Assembly: GCF_002287135.1 (NCBI RefSeq)
Contig: NZ_NESU01000004.1
Location: forward strand, 1-64,000
Direction of reading: 5' to 3'
From: Helicobacter sp. TUL
GTDB taxonomy: Bacteria > Campylobacterota > Campylobacteria > Campylobacterales > Helicobacteraceae
Length of the DNA: 64,000 nt
A program made the translations under genes and the position numbers. Below the pieces are notes generated by a model, which saw nothing but the letters and a program-made list of their open reading frames with translations, made no database searches and was not told the DNA's origin. Positions 46,287-55,187 of the stretch are shown one piece after another; within the stretch, counting starts at the first letter, position 1; each line of letters begins with the position of its first letter.

Positions 46287-48931
46287 GAAGTAATGTCATA
46301 CACCACGCGGTTTATGCCCTCTACTTCATTAATGATACGATTAGACACAGATTCTAAAAATTCGTGAGGCAAATGCGAAAAAGTCGCTGTCATTCCATCA
46401 AGCGCTTCTACTGCTCGCACACAAATTGTGTTATCATAGGTGCGGTTATCGCCCATTACCCCCACGCTTTTGACATTCAAAAGCACACAAAACGCTTGCC
46501 ACACGCTATCATATAGATTCCACTTATGCAACTCTTCTATAAAAATGCAATCCGCTTCTTTCAAAAGATCCAAATCCGCTTGATTGACTTCTCCCATAAT
46601 ACGAATAGCAAGTCCTGGTCCTGGGAATGGGTGACGCATAAGCATAGATTCTGGCATACCAAGCTCTCGCCCCAAAGCCCTCACCTCATCTTTGAAAAGC
46701 TCCCTTAGTGGCTCGATTAGCTCAAATTTCATCCATTCAGGCAAGCCCCCTACATTGTGATGAGATTTTATCGTTTTGCTTGGTCCTTTTACGCTCACAG
46801 ATTCGATTACATCAGGATACAGCGTGCCTTGTGCGAGGAATTTTATCTCGCCATTAGCATTATGTTTTTTTGCCTCTCTTTCAAAAACCTTGATAAAAGT
46901 CTCACCGATGATTTTACGCTTACTCTCAGGATCTCGCACACCTTTAAGCAATCCCAAAAACTCTTCACTTGCATCAATGGTGATAAGTGGCACATGCAAG
47001 TTTTCTCTAAACATTTTCTCCACCGCTTCTCTCTCGCCTTTACGCAGAAGCCCAGTATCCACAAAAATAGGGATAAGGTTTTCCCCAATCGCACGATAAA
47101 GCAAGGTAGCTACGACGCTAGAATCCACCCCACCACTCACCGCACATAGCACCTTGTGAGGTTTAGCTTTTGGCGATACATCGTGGAGCTTGTTTTTTGC
47201 TTCGTCAATAGATGCTTTAGCCTTATCTGTATGCCCAAATGCACAGCTTGTCAAATGATCGCACACAAGCCCCACAGACTGCATAAAGGCATAAATCCCT
47301 GTGCTTCCTACAAAGCTAAAGCCTCGCTTTTTGAGATCATTTGCGATCGTATCAGAAAGTGGCGTATGTGTGGGAATCTCCTCCAAACTCTCGAAATGAT
47401 TGATAATTGGTGTATTATCTACATAATCCCAAAGAAACTTCGCAAAGCTCCCAAACTCACGCTCAATCTCTAAGAATCTTTTGGCATTGTTGATAGCAGA
47501 TTCTATCTTGGCACGATTGCGGATAATATCTGGATTTTCCATAAGTTCTTGTATCTTTGCCTCATCATAAGTGGCTACAATATGAGGATCAAAGTCATCA
47601 AAGGCTGCCCTAAAAGCCTCACGTTTTTTAAGTATCGTGATCCACGAAAGCCCTGCTTGCATACCCTCTAGCACAAGTTGCTCAAAAAGTCGCTTATCAT
47701 CGTGCTGTGGAATGCCCCACTCAAAGTCATGATAATCTTGATAAAGTTTTTGTGTGGCTTTATCAGAGGCATCATACCCTCGGTAAATCCAACCGCATCG
47801 TTGTAGTGGCTGTGTAGTCGTCGCTACATAATCCAAAGCTAACTCCACCATATCACCACATACCGCACCTTTTTCAAAACCAAGTTCGCTAAAAACCTTT
47901 AGCCCCTTTTTGTCGTGTGTATCCCATTGTGTGTGGAAGCTCTGTGCATTTTCAAATTGCATAAGCGTATCTAAAAAAGATTGCACTACTTCTTTTTGTG
48001 TTAGATTCCTATCGATGATATAACACTCAAAATTGCACCGATAGCCGCTTGTATCCTCTACATACACACAAAAGCCAAAGGCACTTACATTTCCTACATC
48101 ATCTTTTCTAGCAAAAAAATGCTCTGAATTATGAATGCGTTGTTTTAGCGTCGTGGCAATATGCTCTAATAATTTTGCTCCCATAAATCCGTGTGCTTTT
48201 GTGAAGCTCTCTTGCCATAGGGCAAAAATTTGCTCTTGTTGCGCACAATCCTTGGTGCGTTGGAATGTGGGTGTTTGGGATAGTATCCCTGTGATTTTAC
48301 GAATCTTATCTATCTCATAGGTGATAAAATTTTTCATATTCCAGCTTGTGTCTGCTCTGCAAATATTCACCGCGAAATTTTTGAGAATCTCCCCACCACA
48401 CTCGCTATGCACGACTTCAGGGTGAAACTGCAAGGCATAGATTTGACGCTTTGTGTCTGCTATGGCGCAATAATGTGTATTGACACTTTTGGCTAATTCA
48501 CTAAAGCCTTGCGGAATTTTTTCTACCTTATCAGCGTGACTCATCCACACAATAGAATTATTTTTGACATTTGCAAAAAGTGCTGTATCAGGAGCTAGAA
48601 TCTCTAATTGTGCCTTGCCAAACTCCTGCTCTTTGGCTCGCACCACCGCACCGCCAAAATGATACGCGATATATTGCATACCATAACAAATCCCAAGCAC
48701 AGGAATGCCAAGCTCAAAGACTTTGTTATCAGGCTTATACGCTCCCTCCTCATACACACTCGCAGGACCGCCACTTAAAATAATGCCCTTAGGATTCTTA
48801 GCCTTGATAGAATCTATGCTTTCAAAATAAGGCACGATCTCGGTATAAACGCCAAACTCCCGAAGTCTCCTAGCGATAAGCTGCGTGTATTGACTCCCAA
48901 AGTCAAGCACTAACATTTCAACATTATTCAT
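46256..48931 (-). CDS. guaA: GMP synthase with inserted GNAT-like and Tag (3-methyladenine glycosylase I) domains
   Basis: Makes GMP from XMP and glutamine, but is 891 residues against the usual 510-525. The glutaminase domain (1-195) has C82 (GICYGMQ) and H170/E172. The ATP-pyrophosphatase domain (about 572-891) has SGGVDSS at 599-605 and the normal dimerisation tail. Between them, within the linker, lie about 360 extra residues. Residues 215-375 look like a GNAT acetyltransferase fold ([13 protein letters not shown] and FSELGFEKG). Residues 377-571 are a complete Tag glycosylase: [37 protein letters not shown], and the zinc ligands C379, H401, H559 and C563, with E422 as the base-excision glutamate. 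All active residues of the three recognisable enzymes are intact. H. hepaticus also has an oversized GMP synthase, so this is likely a lineage trait. Confidence 0.92.
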   Translation of the reverse strand: MNNVEMLVLDFGSQYTQLIARRLREFGVYTEIVPYFESIDSIKAKNPKGIILSGGPASVYEEGAYKPDNKVFELGIPVLGICYGMQYIAYHFGGAVVRAKEQEFGKAQLEILAPDTALFANVKNNSIVWMSHADKVEKIPQGFSELAKSVNTHYCAIADTKRQIYALQFHPEVVHSECGGEILKNFAVNICRADTSWNMKNFITYEIDKIRKITGILSQTPTFQRTKDCAQQEQIFALWQESFTKAHGFMGAKLLEHIATTLKQRIHNSEHFFARKDDVGNVSAFGFCVYVEDTSGYRCNFECYIIDRNLTQKEVVQSFLDTLMQFENAQSFHTQWDTHDKKGLKVFSELGFEKGAVCGDMVELALDYVATTTQPLQRCGWIYRGYDASDKATQKLYQDYHDFEWGIPQHDDKRLFEQLVLEGMQAGLSWITILKKREAFRAAFDDFDPHIVATYDEAKIQELMENPDIIRNRAKIESAINNAKRFLEIEREFGSFAKFLWDYVDNTPIINHFESLEEIPTHTPLSDTIANDLKKRGFSFVGSTGIYAFMQSVGLVCDHLTSCAFGHTDKAKASIDEAKNKLHDVSPKAKPHKVLCAVSGGVDSSVVATLLYRAIGENLIPIFVDTGLLRKGEREAVEKMFRENLHVPLITIDASEEFLGLLKGVRDPESKRKIIGETFIKVFEREAKKHNANGEIKFLAQGTLYPDVIESVSVKGPSKTIKSHHNVGGLPEWMKFELIEPLRELFKDEVRALGRELGMPESMLMRHPFPGPGLAIRIMGEVNQADLDLLKEADCIFIEELHKWNLYDSVWQAFCVLLNVKSVGVMGDNRTYDNTICVRAVEALDGMTATFSHLPHEFLESVSNRIINEVEGINRVVYDITSKPPGTIEWE

Positions 48932-48944
48932 TTTCTTTCCTTAC

Positions 48945-49895
48945 TTAGTCTAAATATATGGTGTTTTTGAGATATTTTTCTAGGGCTTCTTCCTCTAGCA
49001 CCTCATCAAAACAAGCTTGGATTTTTGTATCCGCTCCGACTTTGATTTGTTTGTTGATATCCGCTACAAACTCCCTAAAATTAGGATTTGAATCCACAAG
49101 TCTATCCATAGTTTGCAAATCAATCTCGCTTCTTTTTGCCGACAACAACACTCGAGAATCCAAAGGATTTGCCTCTAGCTTAATCACTCCTATCCCAAAA
49201 CTTGCATTAAGTCGCCTTAATTCCTCTAGCACATCATCTTCTATGTCTTCAAAAATCACCAAATAGCCTTCATTTGCCCAACTAGAATTAGAAACTGCTT
49301 GGAAATAAGATTCTTTTAGATTCCCAAAATTTACCTTGACTTTTAATTCAAACGAAAAGAGGCTGTACACATTGTGATTGATATGTTTGAGGATTTCAAG
49401 GGTTTGGGGTTCATAATCATTAAAAGGTATATAAACGCCTGCAATATCGGGGTTTTCCCATTTGTCTTTGCCACTTATTTGTTTTTTGCTTTTTTCGTGA
49501 TAGATTGTTTTGCATTGCAATCTAAATTCAGTTGCATTTGCGAGATAATACACAAGCAAAGGGTGCAAATCTCGCTCTTTGTATTTGGTGTTTTTTAGGC
49601 TTTCTGTTTCTTCTTTGGTGATGAGTTCTTGCACATCTTCTTTGAGTTCATCTTTGCGAGATTTGAGCCAAAAGGTGGTAGGTCGCTTGGTAGTAATGAA
49701 AAAGATAGAATCTTGCCTTTTAGTATTAAAATAAAGCTGACCTGCCAAGGTTTTCCAAGGTATTTTACTGGTGCTGTCTAAGAATTGTATAAGTCCCTTT
49801 TGCGTAGCCATATCCCATATTTGTTGGTAAGTCATAGGCTGCTTAGCTTCTTGCAAAATCTGCTTTGCTAACTCCAAAAATGTCATTTTTGCCAT
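48945..49895 (-). CDS. HARE-HTH domain protein, HrgA-like (COG2958 type)
   Basis: A 316-residue protein. The N-terminal HARE-HTH winged helix (about 1-75) reads FLELAKQILQEAKQPMTYQQIWDMA then IPWKTLAGQLYFN, a module found in restriction-related and chromatin proteins. The C-terminal part (about 105-290) has a nuclease-like alternation with LHPLLVYYLAN, the acidic FELKVKVNFGNLKESYFQAVSNSSWANEGYLV and FGIGVIKLEAN. This layout resembles HrgA of H. pylori, the gene that replaces the endonuclease of the HpyIII (GATC) system in some strains. It ends 13 bases before guaA and may share its transcript. The biochemical function is unknown. Confidence 0.7.
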   Translation of the reverse strand: MAKMTFLELAKQILQEAKQPMTYQQIWDMATQKGLIQFLDSTSKIPWKTLAGQLYFNTKRQDSIFFITTKRPTTFWLKSRKDELKEDVQELITKEETESLKNTKYKERDLHPLLVYYLANATEFRLQCKTIYHEKSKKQISGKDKWENPDIAGVYIPFNDYEPQTLEILKHINHNVYSLFSFELKVKVNFGNLKESYFQAVSNSSWANEGYLVIFEDIEDDVLEELRRLNASFGIGVIKLEANPLDSRVLLSAKRSEIDLQTMDRLVDSNPNFREFVADINKQIKVGADTKIQACFDEVLEEEALEKYLKNTIYLD

Positions 49896-50077
49896 AGGAT
49901 TCCCTGCTGTTAGGTTTTGATGTGGGGTATTATATTGTATTTTTACTTAAAGACATAAGGCTAGTGTATAAGCAATTTTGTTAAAATGCAAGTATTCTAG
50001 CTTAAAAAGTATAAAAAGATTTTTCACACAATATTTTTAGATAATAGGTAAATAACATTACAAAAAGCAAGGTAAAA

Positions 50078-50191
50078 ATGAGCAAATTTAAACTTACTCA
50101 AATCCAAACTAAAAGCATTTTGAGCAAATCCAATCTTCCTGTGGCTGATTATTCGGTAAATCCTTGTAAATTATTTTTCACAAAGAAGTGA
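50078..50191 (+). pseudogene. 5' fragment of a SplB-like radical SAM gene
   Basis: A good start (AAGG five bases before ATG) opens a frame reading MSKFKLTQIQTKSIL then SNLPVADYSVNP, which is the N terminus of a conserved radical SAM protein of the spore-photolyase-like group. In intact relatives the sequence continues YVGCSHACKYCYA with the cluster-binding cysteines. Here the frame departs right after VNP and stops 8 codons later, so the cysteine motif is lost. Nothing of the remaining gene is seen downstream. It is a truncated relic, 37 codons long. Confidence 0.65.
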
Positions 50192-50335
50192 AGAAAAATC
50201 CCACAAAGCAGGACTCAATACATTAAAGCTTAATGGGATAAATCTTGTGATGAAAATATCACGCATTTTTAGTTCTTGTGTTAGCCCATTACCAAGCAAA
50301 ATTTTGTGCTTGTTGGGGCTTTGTTGTTAGTAATT
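50192..50335. other. Non-coding remainder of the hrgA-aldo/keto reductase gap
   Basis: The whole gap (49896-50335) is about 440 bases. Apart from the radical SAM relic I see no gene, tRNA or repeat. The part after the relic has no similarity I can recognise to the missing radical SAM body, so the truncation was probably a deletion or replacement. Confidence 0.4.
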
Positions 50336-51370
50336 TTAATACAGATTCACAGGATAAGGATCTCTGTTATCTACCGTAAATCTCTGATGCCAATATGGAT
50401 ATGCCAATTTTGTTTGACTAGCCTTATCTAATCTTTTGATATGTTCTACATCAAGCTGTAACTCACTAGCTTGCAAATTTTCTTTTAATTGCTCAACTTT
50501 TGTAGCACCTATCACAAGGGAGCTAATTGTCGGTCTTGATAATACCCAAGCAAGTGCAATTTGTGCTATTGAATGACCAATTTCTTTGCTAATAGATTCT
50601 AACTCATCTACAATACTTAATAAATGCTCTCTATCCATATCCCAAGCACCGCCTCTTCCTAATCTAGAATCATCGATGTTTTGCTTACTTCTTGTGATTT
50701 TACCTGATAGCAGAGATCCACTCAAAGGACTCCAAACAAGTGTGCCTATTTTTTCTTCTATGCCAAGTGGCATTAACTCATTTTCAAATTCTCTCGCACC
50801 AAGCGAATAATACGCTTGATGCACCACGGGTCTTTGGAGATTATAGGCATCTGCAACACTAAGCATTTTCATCAAATGCCAACCTGAATAATTGCTCACT
50901 CCAAAATAGCGTATTTTGCCTGATTTGACTAAGTCATTAAGTGTTTGTAAGGCTTCTATATGTGGAGTTCTTGCATCATAGCAATGCAAATGATACAAAT
51001 CAATATAATCTGTTTGCAATCTCTGCAAACTCGCTTCAACACTTTGTAAAATCTTTGATCTTGAAGTGCCGATGTCATTTGGATTATCGCTCATCCACAT
51101 ACCTGTTTTTGTAGAGATAAAAACTTCAGATCTTTTGTAGTCCTTAAGGGCTTGTCCCAAAATAATTTCAGAATCTCCAAGAGAATAACAATCTGCGGTA
51201 TCAAAGGCATTAAACCCCAAATCCATACACACTTTAATCAAAGCCTTAGCCTCATCTACTTGAGTGCTACCCCATTTTTTAAAAACTTCTGTGCTGCCTC
51301 CAAATGTCGCAGTTCCTAGCATCATATTTGGGATAACTTGCCCACTATTGCCTAAATATCTGTATTTCAT
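50336..51370 (-). CDS. Aldo/keto reductase
   Basis: An NADPH-dependent TIM-barrel oxidoreductase of 344 residues. The catalytic tetrad is visible: D57 in FDTADCYS, Y62, K88 in ISTKTGMW and H129 in LYHLHCYD. The NADPH-binding C terminus has SSLVIGATKVEQLKENL. It looks like the group of YajO/Tas-like reductases with broad specificity for aldehydes or sugars. It has a clear GGAG site before the ATG. It is separated by 73 bases from the MFS gene and is probably independent. The natural substrate is not predictable. Confidence 0.88.
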   Translation of the reverse strand: MKYRYLGNSGQVIPNMMLGTATFGGSTEVFKKWGSTQVDEAKALIKVCMDLGFNAFDTADCYSLGDSEIILGQALKDYKRSEVFISTKTGMWMSDNPNDIGTSRSKILQSVEASLQRLQTDYIDLYHLHCYDARTPHIEALQTLNDLVKSGKIRYFGVSNYSGWHLMKMLSVADAYNLQRPVVHQAYYSLGAREFENELMPLGIEEKIGTLVWSPLSGSLLSGKITRSKQNIDDSRLGRGGAWDMDREHLLSIVDELESISKEIGHSIAQIALAWVLSRPTISSLVIGATKVEQLKENLQASELQLDVEHIKRLDKASQTKLAYPYWHQRFTVDNRDPYPVNLY

Positions 51371-51443
51371 ACATATCTCCTATAACAAATAATTAAACTT
51401 GGCATTATACACGCCATGCGATACATTTCAACAAACCCTAGAT

Positions 51444-52697
51444 TCAAAAATGCACTTGTGCAAGATGTCTAAAAACAACCCAAGAAAAACTCCACACAAT
51501 TAACCCAAGCAACGCTGCACTACCCAAAGCTATATATGCATAAAAATACCCAAAATACTGCGCTACAAAACCACCCAAACTTCCACTTAATGCACCACCG
51601 ATACCACCCCAAGTCATCACAAAACTAAATCCGGCATTGATATGCCCACTACCACGCAAGACTATCGCCACCAAAATAGGCACAATCACACCTGTAATCC
51701 CAGCACCAACTCCATCTAGAATCTGTGTAGCGACCATACCGCCCAAGCCCTCATAATTTGCCGCAATCATCGCACGCACACAAAGTCCTAAAAGAGAAAT
51801 TGCCATAAGAGCAAAAAGGGTTTTTGAGAGCTTGGAATTACTATCATCGTGCAAATCTCTATGAGAATCCCCCAAAGGATTTACAATAAGTTTGCCACAT
51901 ACAAGCGCGATAAGAATCATTGTGCTTTGAGCGATGATAATAGTAGCTGCTGCATACGCACCACTTGAATCTATCCCCAAAGTATGCGCGCGCTGACTTA
52001 AAAGCGGAAGCATAGCAGCATTGCTAAGATGAAAGCAAAACATTGCAAAACTTAGCGCCATAATGCGTTTATCCATAAAGCTTCTTTTAAGAGATTTTGG
52101 CTTAAGCATAGTGGCAGTAGATTCTTCATCACCCCTTGCTAAAGCGTGGTTTATAGAGACATTGCGTAACAATGCAAGACATAATAACGAAAAGACTCCC
52201 ATAAGAATAGTGATGATAAAAATCGAGGTTATCCCATAATACCAAGCACACACGAGGCTTAATCCTGCGCTAAAAGCAGTCCCAGCGTGTTTGTAAGCTT
52301 CATTTTTGCTTGTTTGGAGTGCATATTGCTCTCTACCAACAATCCCAAGCGTTATCGCCGCAAAAGCAGGAGCGAGAAACACGCCACACAAAGCGATAGC
52401 AAGTTGTGCGATGAGTGTAAAAAGAAATGTTGGATACAAGAAGTTTAACAACACACTACCACTAATAGCACAAATACAAAATGCAATAAGTGTGCGTTTA
52501 TAAGGTGTCTTATCGACTAAGATTCCAAGTGGCACACCAAAAAGCAACGCGCAAAGAGAAGTAATTGTGCCAATAAGCCCAATTTGCCCCTCTGAGAAAT
52601 GATAGTTTTTTAAAAATACGCCTAGATAAGGACCTAAGCCATCACGCACATCAGCAATAAAGAAATTTAACCACGCTAAAGCGTTATAGGCACTCAT
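51444..52697 (-). CDS. Major facilitator superfamily transporter
   Basis: A 12-segment inner-membrane transporter of 417 residues. It starts with LAWLNFFIADVRDGLGPYLGVFL and has the loop 2-3 motif FGVPLGILVDKTPYKRTL near residue 53. The N-terminal DVRDGLGP is typical of a poorly characterised MFS group annotated as multidrug or nitrate/sugar-phosphate-like exporters. A central cytoplasmic loop (about 190-210) and a second hydrophilic loop with NPLGDSHRDLHDDSNSK are visible. It lies 20 bases after the radical SAM gene on the same strand and may be co-transcribed with it. The substrate is unknown. Confidence 0.8.
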   Translation of the reverse strand: MSAYNALAWLNFFIADVRDGLGPYLGVFLKNYHFSEGQIGLIGTITSLCALLFGVPLGILVDKTPYKRTLIAFCICAISGSVLLNFLYPTFLFTLIAQLAIALCGVFLAPAFAAITLGIVGREQYALQTSKNEAYKHAGTAFSAGLSLVCAWYYGITSIFIITILMGVFSLLCLALLRNVSINHALARGDEESTATMLKPKSLKRSFMDKRIMALSFAMFCFHLSNAAMLPLLSQRAHTLGIDSSGAYAAATIIIAQSTMILIALVCGKLIVNPLGDSHRDLHDDSNSKLSKTLFALMAISLLGLCVRAMIAANYEGLGGMVATQILDGVGAGITGVIVPILVAIVLRGSGHINAGFSFVMTWGGIGGALSGSLGGFVAQYFGYFYAYIALGSAALLGLIVWSFSWVVFRHLAQVHF

Positions 52698-52717
52698 CTA
52701 TTTTCTTTGCACAAAGT

Positions 52718-53680
52718 TTAGTATTCAATGCCTATTGCTTTTAGCCTATCGCGTATGTAACGCATTTGAATATTTTTATCAAAACACCATTGTGGCGCAA
52801 GAAGAGTTTCATCGTGTGCTCCTGCGCTAATGCGTTGCACCACGACTTCAGGTGGTAGGCGACGCAAAGATTCTACGATAAGATCTCCAAACATTTCTAA
52901 GCTAATAGGTTTATATTCTCCATCTTTATAGAGTTTTGCTAATCGCGTTCCATTCACAACATACATAGGGTGAATCTTGATACTATCAATCCCCCATTCT
53001 ATAACGCAATCTAGTGTATGCAACATCATTTCTTCAGTTTCTTGGGGCAATCCATAGATAATGTGTGCGCACACCTTTATCCCTCTAGCGCGAGTTTTGG
53101 CAAAGAGTTCCTTAGCACCATCTATGCTATGTCCTCTGTTGGTGAGCTCTAAGGTTTTGTTATATACTGATTGAATCCCATATTCAAGCCAAATCTCTTT
53201 CCCTGCCTTGACATAGCCCTCTAGTAAATCTAGCACCTCATCACTCACACAATCAATCCGAGTGCCAATGCTCATACCCACGACATTGGGCAACCCTAAT
53301 GCGCAATCATACAAGGCTTTAAGCGTATCGATATGGGCATATGTGTTGGTATAAGATTGAAAATACACCATATATTTTGAAATGCCAAATTTTCGCTCGT
53401 GAAACTCCGCATGCCACGCAAATTGTTCTCTAAGTTGTGTAAGTTGTTTGTCTAAAAGTGGGTTATTTTTGAGTGTAAAATTCATTTTCACTTCACTACG
53501 CTTATCGATTTTCACAAGACTTGGCGAAAATGATTCGTTATCGCAATAAATACATCCTCCCTTTGCAACACTCCCATCGATATTTGGACATGTAAAGCCC
53601 TGTAAAGAAATGGGGATCTTGCGCACTCTACTCCCAAAACGCTTTTTAAAATACCGCCCAACAGTAAGGATCACACGCAT
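52718..53680 (-). CDS. TIGR01212/YhcC-family radical SAM protein
   Basis: A 320-residue radical SAM enzyme. The cluster cysteines are C31, C43 and C46 in FTCPNIDGSVAKGGCIYC, the expanded CX11CX2C motif that defines the YhcC/TIGR01212 family, related to Elp3-type proteins. Further marks are YFQSYTNTYA near residue 107, GIDSIKIHPMYVVNGTRLA near 232 and VVQRISAGAHDE near 276. The molecular function of the family is still uncertain; modification of RNA is often proposed. It follows purF by 24 bases in the same direction. Confidence 0.88.
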   Translation of the reverse strand: MRVILTVGRYFKKRFGSRVRKIPISLQGFTCPNIDGSVAKGGCIYCDNESFSPSLVKIDKRSEVKMNFTLKNNPLLDKQLTQLREQFAWHAEFHERKFGISKYMVYFQSYTNTYAHIDTLKALYDCALGLPNVVGMSIGTRIDCVSDEVLDLLEGYVKAGKEIWLEYGIQSVYNKTLELTNRGHSIDGAKELFAKTRARGIKVCAHIIYGLPQETEEMMLHTLDCVIEWGIDSIKIHPMYVVNGTRLAKLYKDGEYKPISLEMFGDLIVESLRRLPPEVVVQRISAGAHDETLLAPQWCFDKNIQMRYIRDRLKAIGIEY

Positions 53681-53704
53681 ATTTACTCCTTAAAATTTTT
53701 ATCC

Positions 53705-55108
53705 CTATTTAGCACTTTGGAGTAAATATTCATCGACATACTGCCCATCAAAACACGCCTTGCAAAATTCTTGATTTCCTCCTATGCTACGCAACATACC
53801 ATCAATAGACAAAAAGCCCAAAAAATCTGCCCCAATATACGATCGCACTTCCTCTATGCTTTTGTTTGCACAAATAAGCTGATCTTTATCAGGTGTATCC
53901 ACACCATAATAGCACGGCGATATGGTAGGAGGCGCAGAAATAAGGAGATATACTTTTTTCGCCCCTGCCTTACGCAGAATCTGCACAATCTGCTTACTTG
54001 TCGTCCCACGCACTACAGAATCATCAATCACAATGATTTCTTTGCCTTGTATAACACTAGAAATAGGATTAAGCTTAAGTCGCACTTTTAATTCACGCAT
54101 TCTTTGCAAAGGCTCGATAAATGTCCGTCCCACATAGTGATTTCTAATAATCCCAAGCTCAAAGTCTATGCCACTTTGCTTTGCGTATCCAAGTGCCGCT
54201 GCTACTCCAGAATCTGGGACAGGGATAACAATATCAGCATTGAGTTTATGCTCTTTGGCAAGTTCAATCCCCATATTTTTGCGAATCTCATACACATTTT
54301 TGCCATACACTTGACTATCAGGGCGAGAAAAATACATATACTCAAACACGCACGGCTTAGGTTTTGGTGCAAAAACCTGCACGCTTTTTGGCTCACACGC
54401 ATTAAGTGGTGTATATGCTCCTTCAAAAATTAGCATTTCACCGGGTGCAACATCACGCACATACTCTGCCCCCACAAGATCAAAGGCACAAGTTTCGCTT
54501 GCCACGATATACCCCACGCTGCCATCATCATTATATATCTTGCCCAAACTCAATGGACGCAATCCATAGCGATCACGCACGACAAACATTTTGCTTCGTG
54601 AAAGAAACACAAAACAATACGCGCCATCAACATAACTTAGCGCATCAATAATGCGATCTATGAGATGTTCTTTTTGAGAGTGGGCAATAAGATGAATAAG
54701 ATTCTCTGTATCAAGATGACTTTGAAATATCGCACCTTTATCTATGAGCATTTTACGCACTGCTTTGGCATTTGTGAGGTTGCCATTATGCACGATTGCC
54801 ATTTCACCAAGTGAATAGCGTGCAAAAATAGGTTGTGCTTCATTAATAGAATCTTCTCCTGCAGTAGAATAGCGATTGTGTCCTATGCTTGATTTACCTT
54901 GAAGTTTTTTGAGATTTTCTTCATCAAAAACTTTTGTCACTAAACCATTGCCTTTAAGTGTCGTGATTTTTGTGCCATCAGAGGTGCTAATACCACTAGC
55001 TTCTTGCCCTCTGTGCTGCATTGCAAACAACGAATAATAGCTTAAAATCGCGGCATTATTCACATTATAAACACCTACTACCGCACACTCTTCATTCCAA
55101 TCTTTCAT
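53705..55108 (-). CDS. purF: Amidophosphoribosyltransferase
   Basis: First committed enzyme of purine synthesis, transferring glutamine ammonia to PRPP. A short propeptide MKDWNEE precedes the catalytic Cys8 (CAVVGVYNV), which becomes the N-terminal nucleophile. The glutaminase domain includes MQHRGQEASGIS, GHNRYSTAG and NGNLTNA. The PRTase domain has VIPVPDSGVAAALGYA and the PRPP loop IIVIDDSVVRGTTSKQIV. The 467-residue length matches the B. subtilis type, and the C-terminal cysteines (FCKACFDGQY, plus the region around SAPPTISPCYYG) fit a protein carrying an iron-sulfur cluster. Confidence 0.95.
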   Translation of the reverse strand: MKDWNEECAVVGVYNVNNAAILSYYSLFAMQHRGQEASGISTSDGTKITTLKGNGLVTKVFDEENLKKLQGKSSIGHNRYSTAGEDSINEAQPIFARYSLGEMAIVHNGNLTNAKAVRKMLIDKGAIFQSHLDTENLIHLIAHSQKEHLIDRIIDALSYVDGAYCFVFLSRSKMFVVRDRYGLRPLSLGKIYNDDGSVGYIVASETCAFDLVGAEYVRDVAPGEMLIFEGAYTPLNACEPKSVQVFAPKPKPCVFEYMYFSRPDSQVYGKNVYEIRKNMGIELAKEHKLNADIVIPVPDSGVAAALGYAKQSGIDFELGIIRNHYVGRTFIEPLQRMRELKVRLKLNPISSVIQGKEIIVIDDSVVRGTTSKQIVQILRKAGAKKVYLLISAPPTISPCYYGVDTPDKDQLICANKSIEEVRSYIGADFLGFLSIDGMLRSIGGNQEFCKACFDGQYVDEYLLQSAK

Positions 55109-55187
55109 TCTCTACTCCTATGTTCAAACTTTTCACATAAAAAATAACAAACATGCATCTATAGCCTAACGCCCTTTGTAATTTTGG

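Noticed and set aside
46256-48931. Possible assembly error or chimera joining guaA and tag
   Set aside because: The frame is continuous, domain borders are clean, and an oversized GMP synthase is known in H. hepaticus, so fusion is more likely than an artefact.
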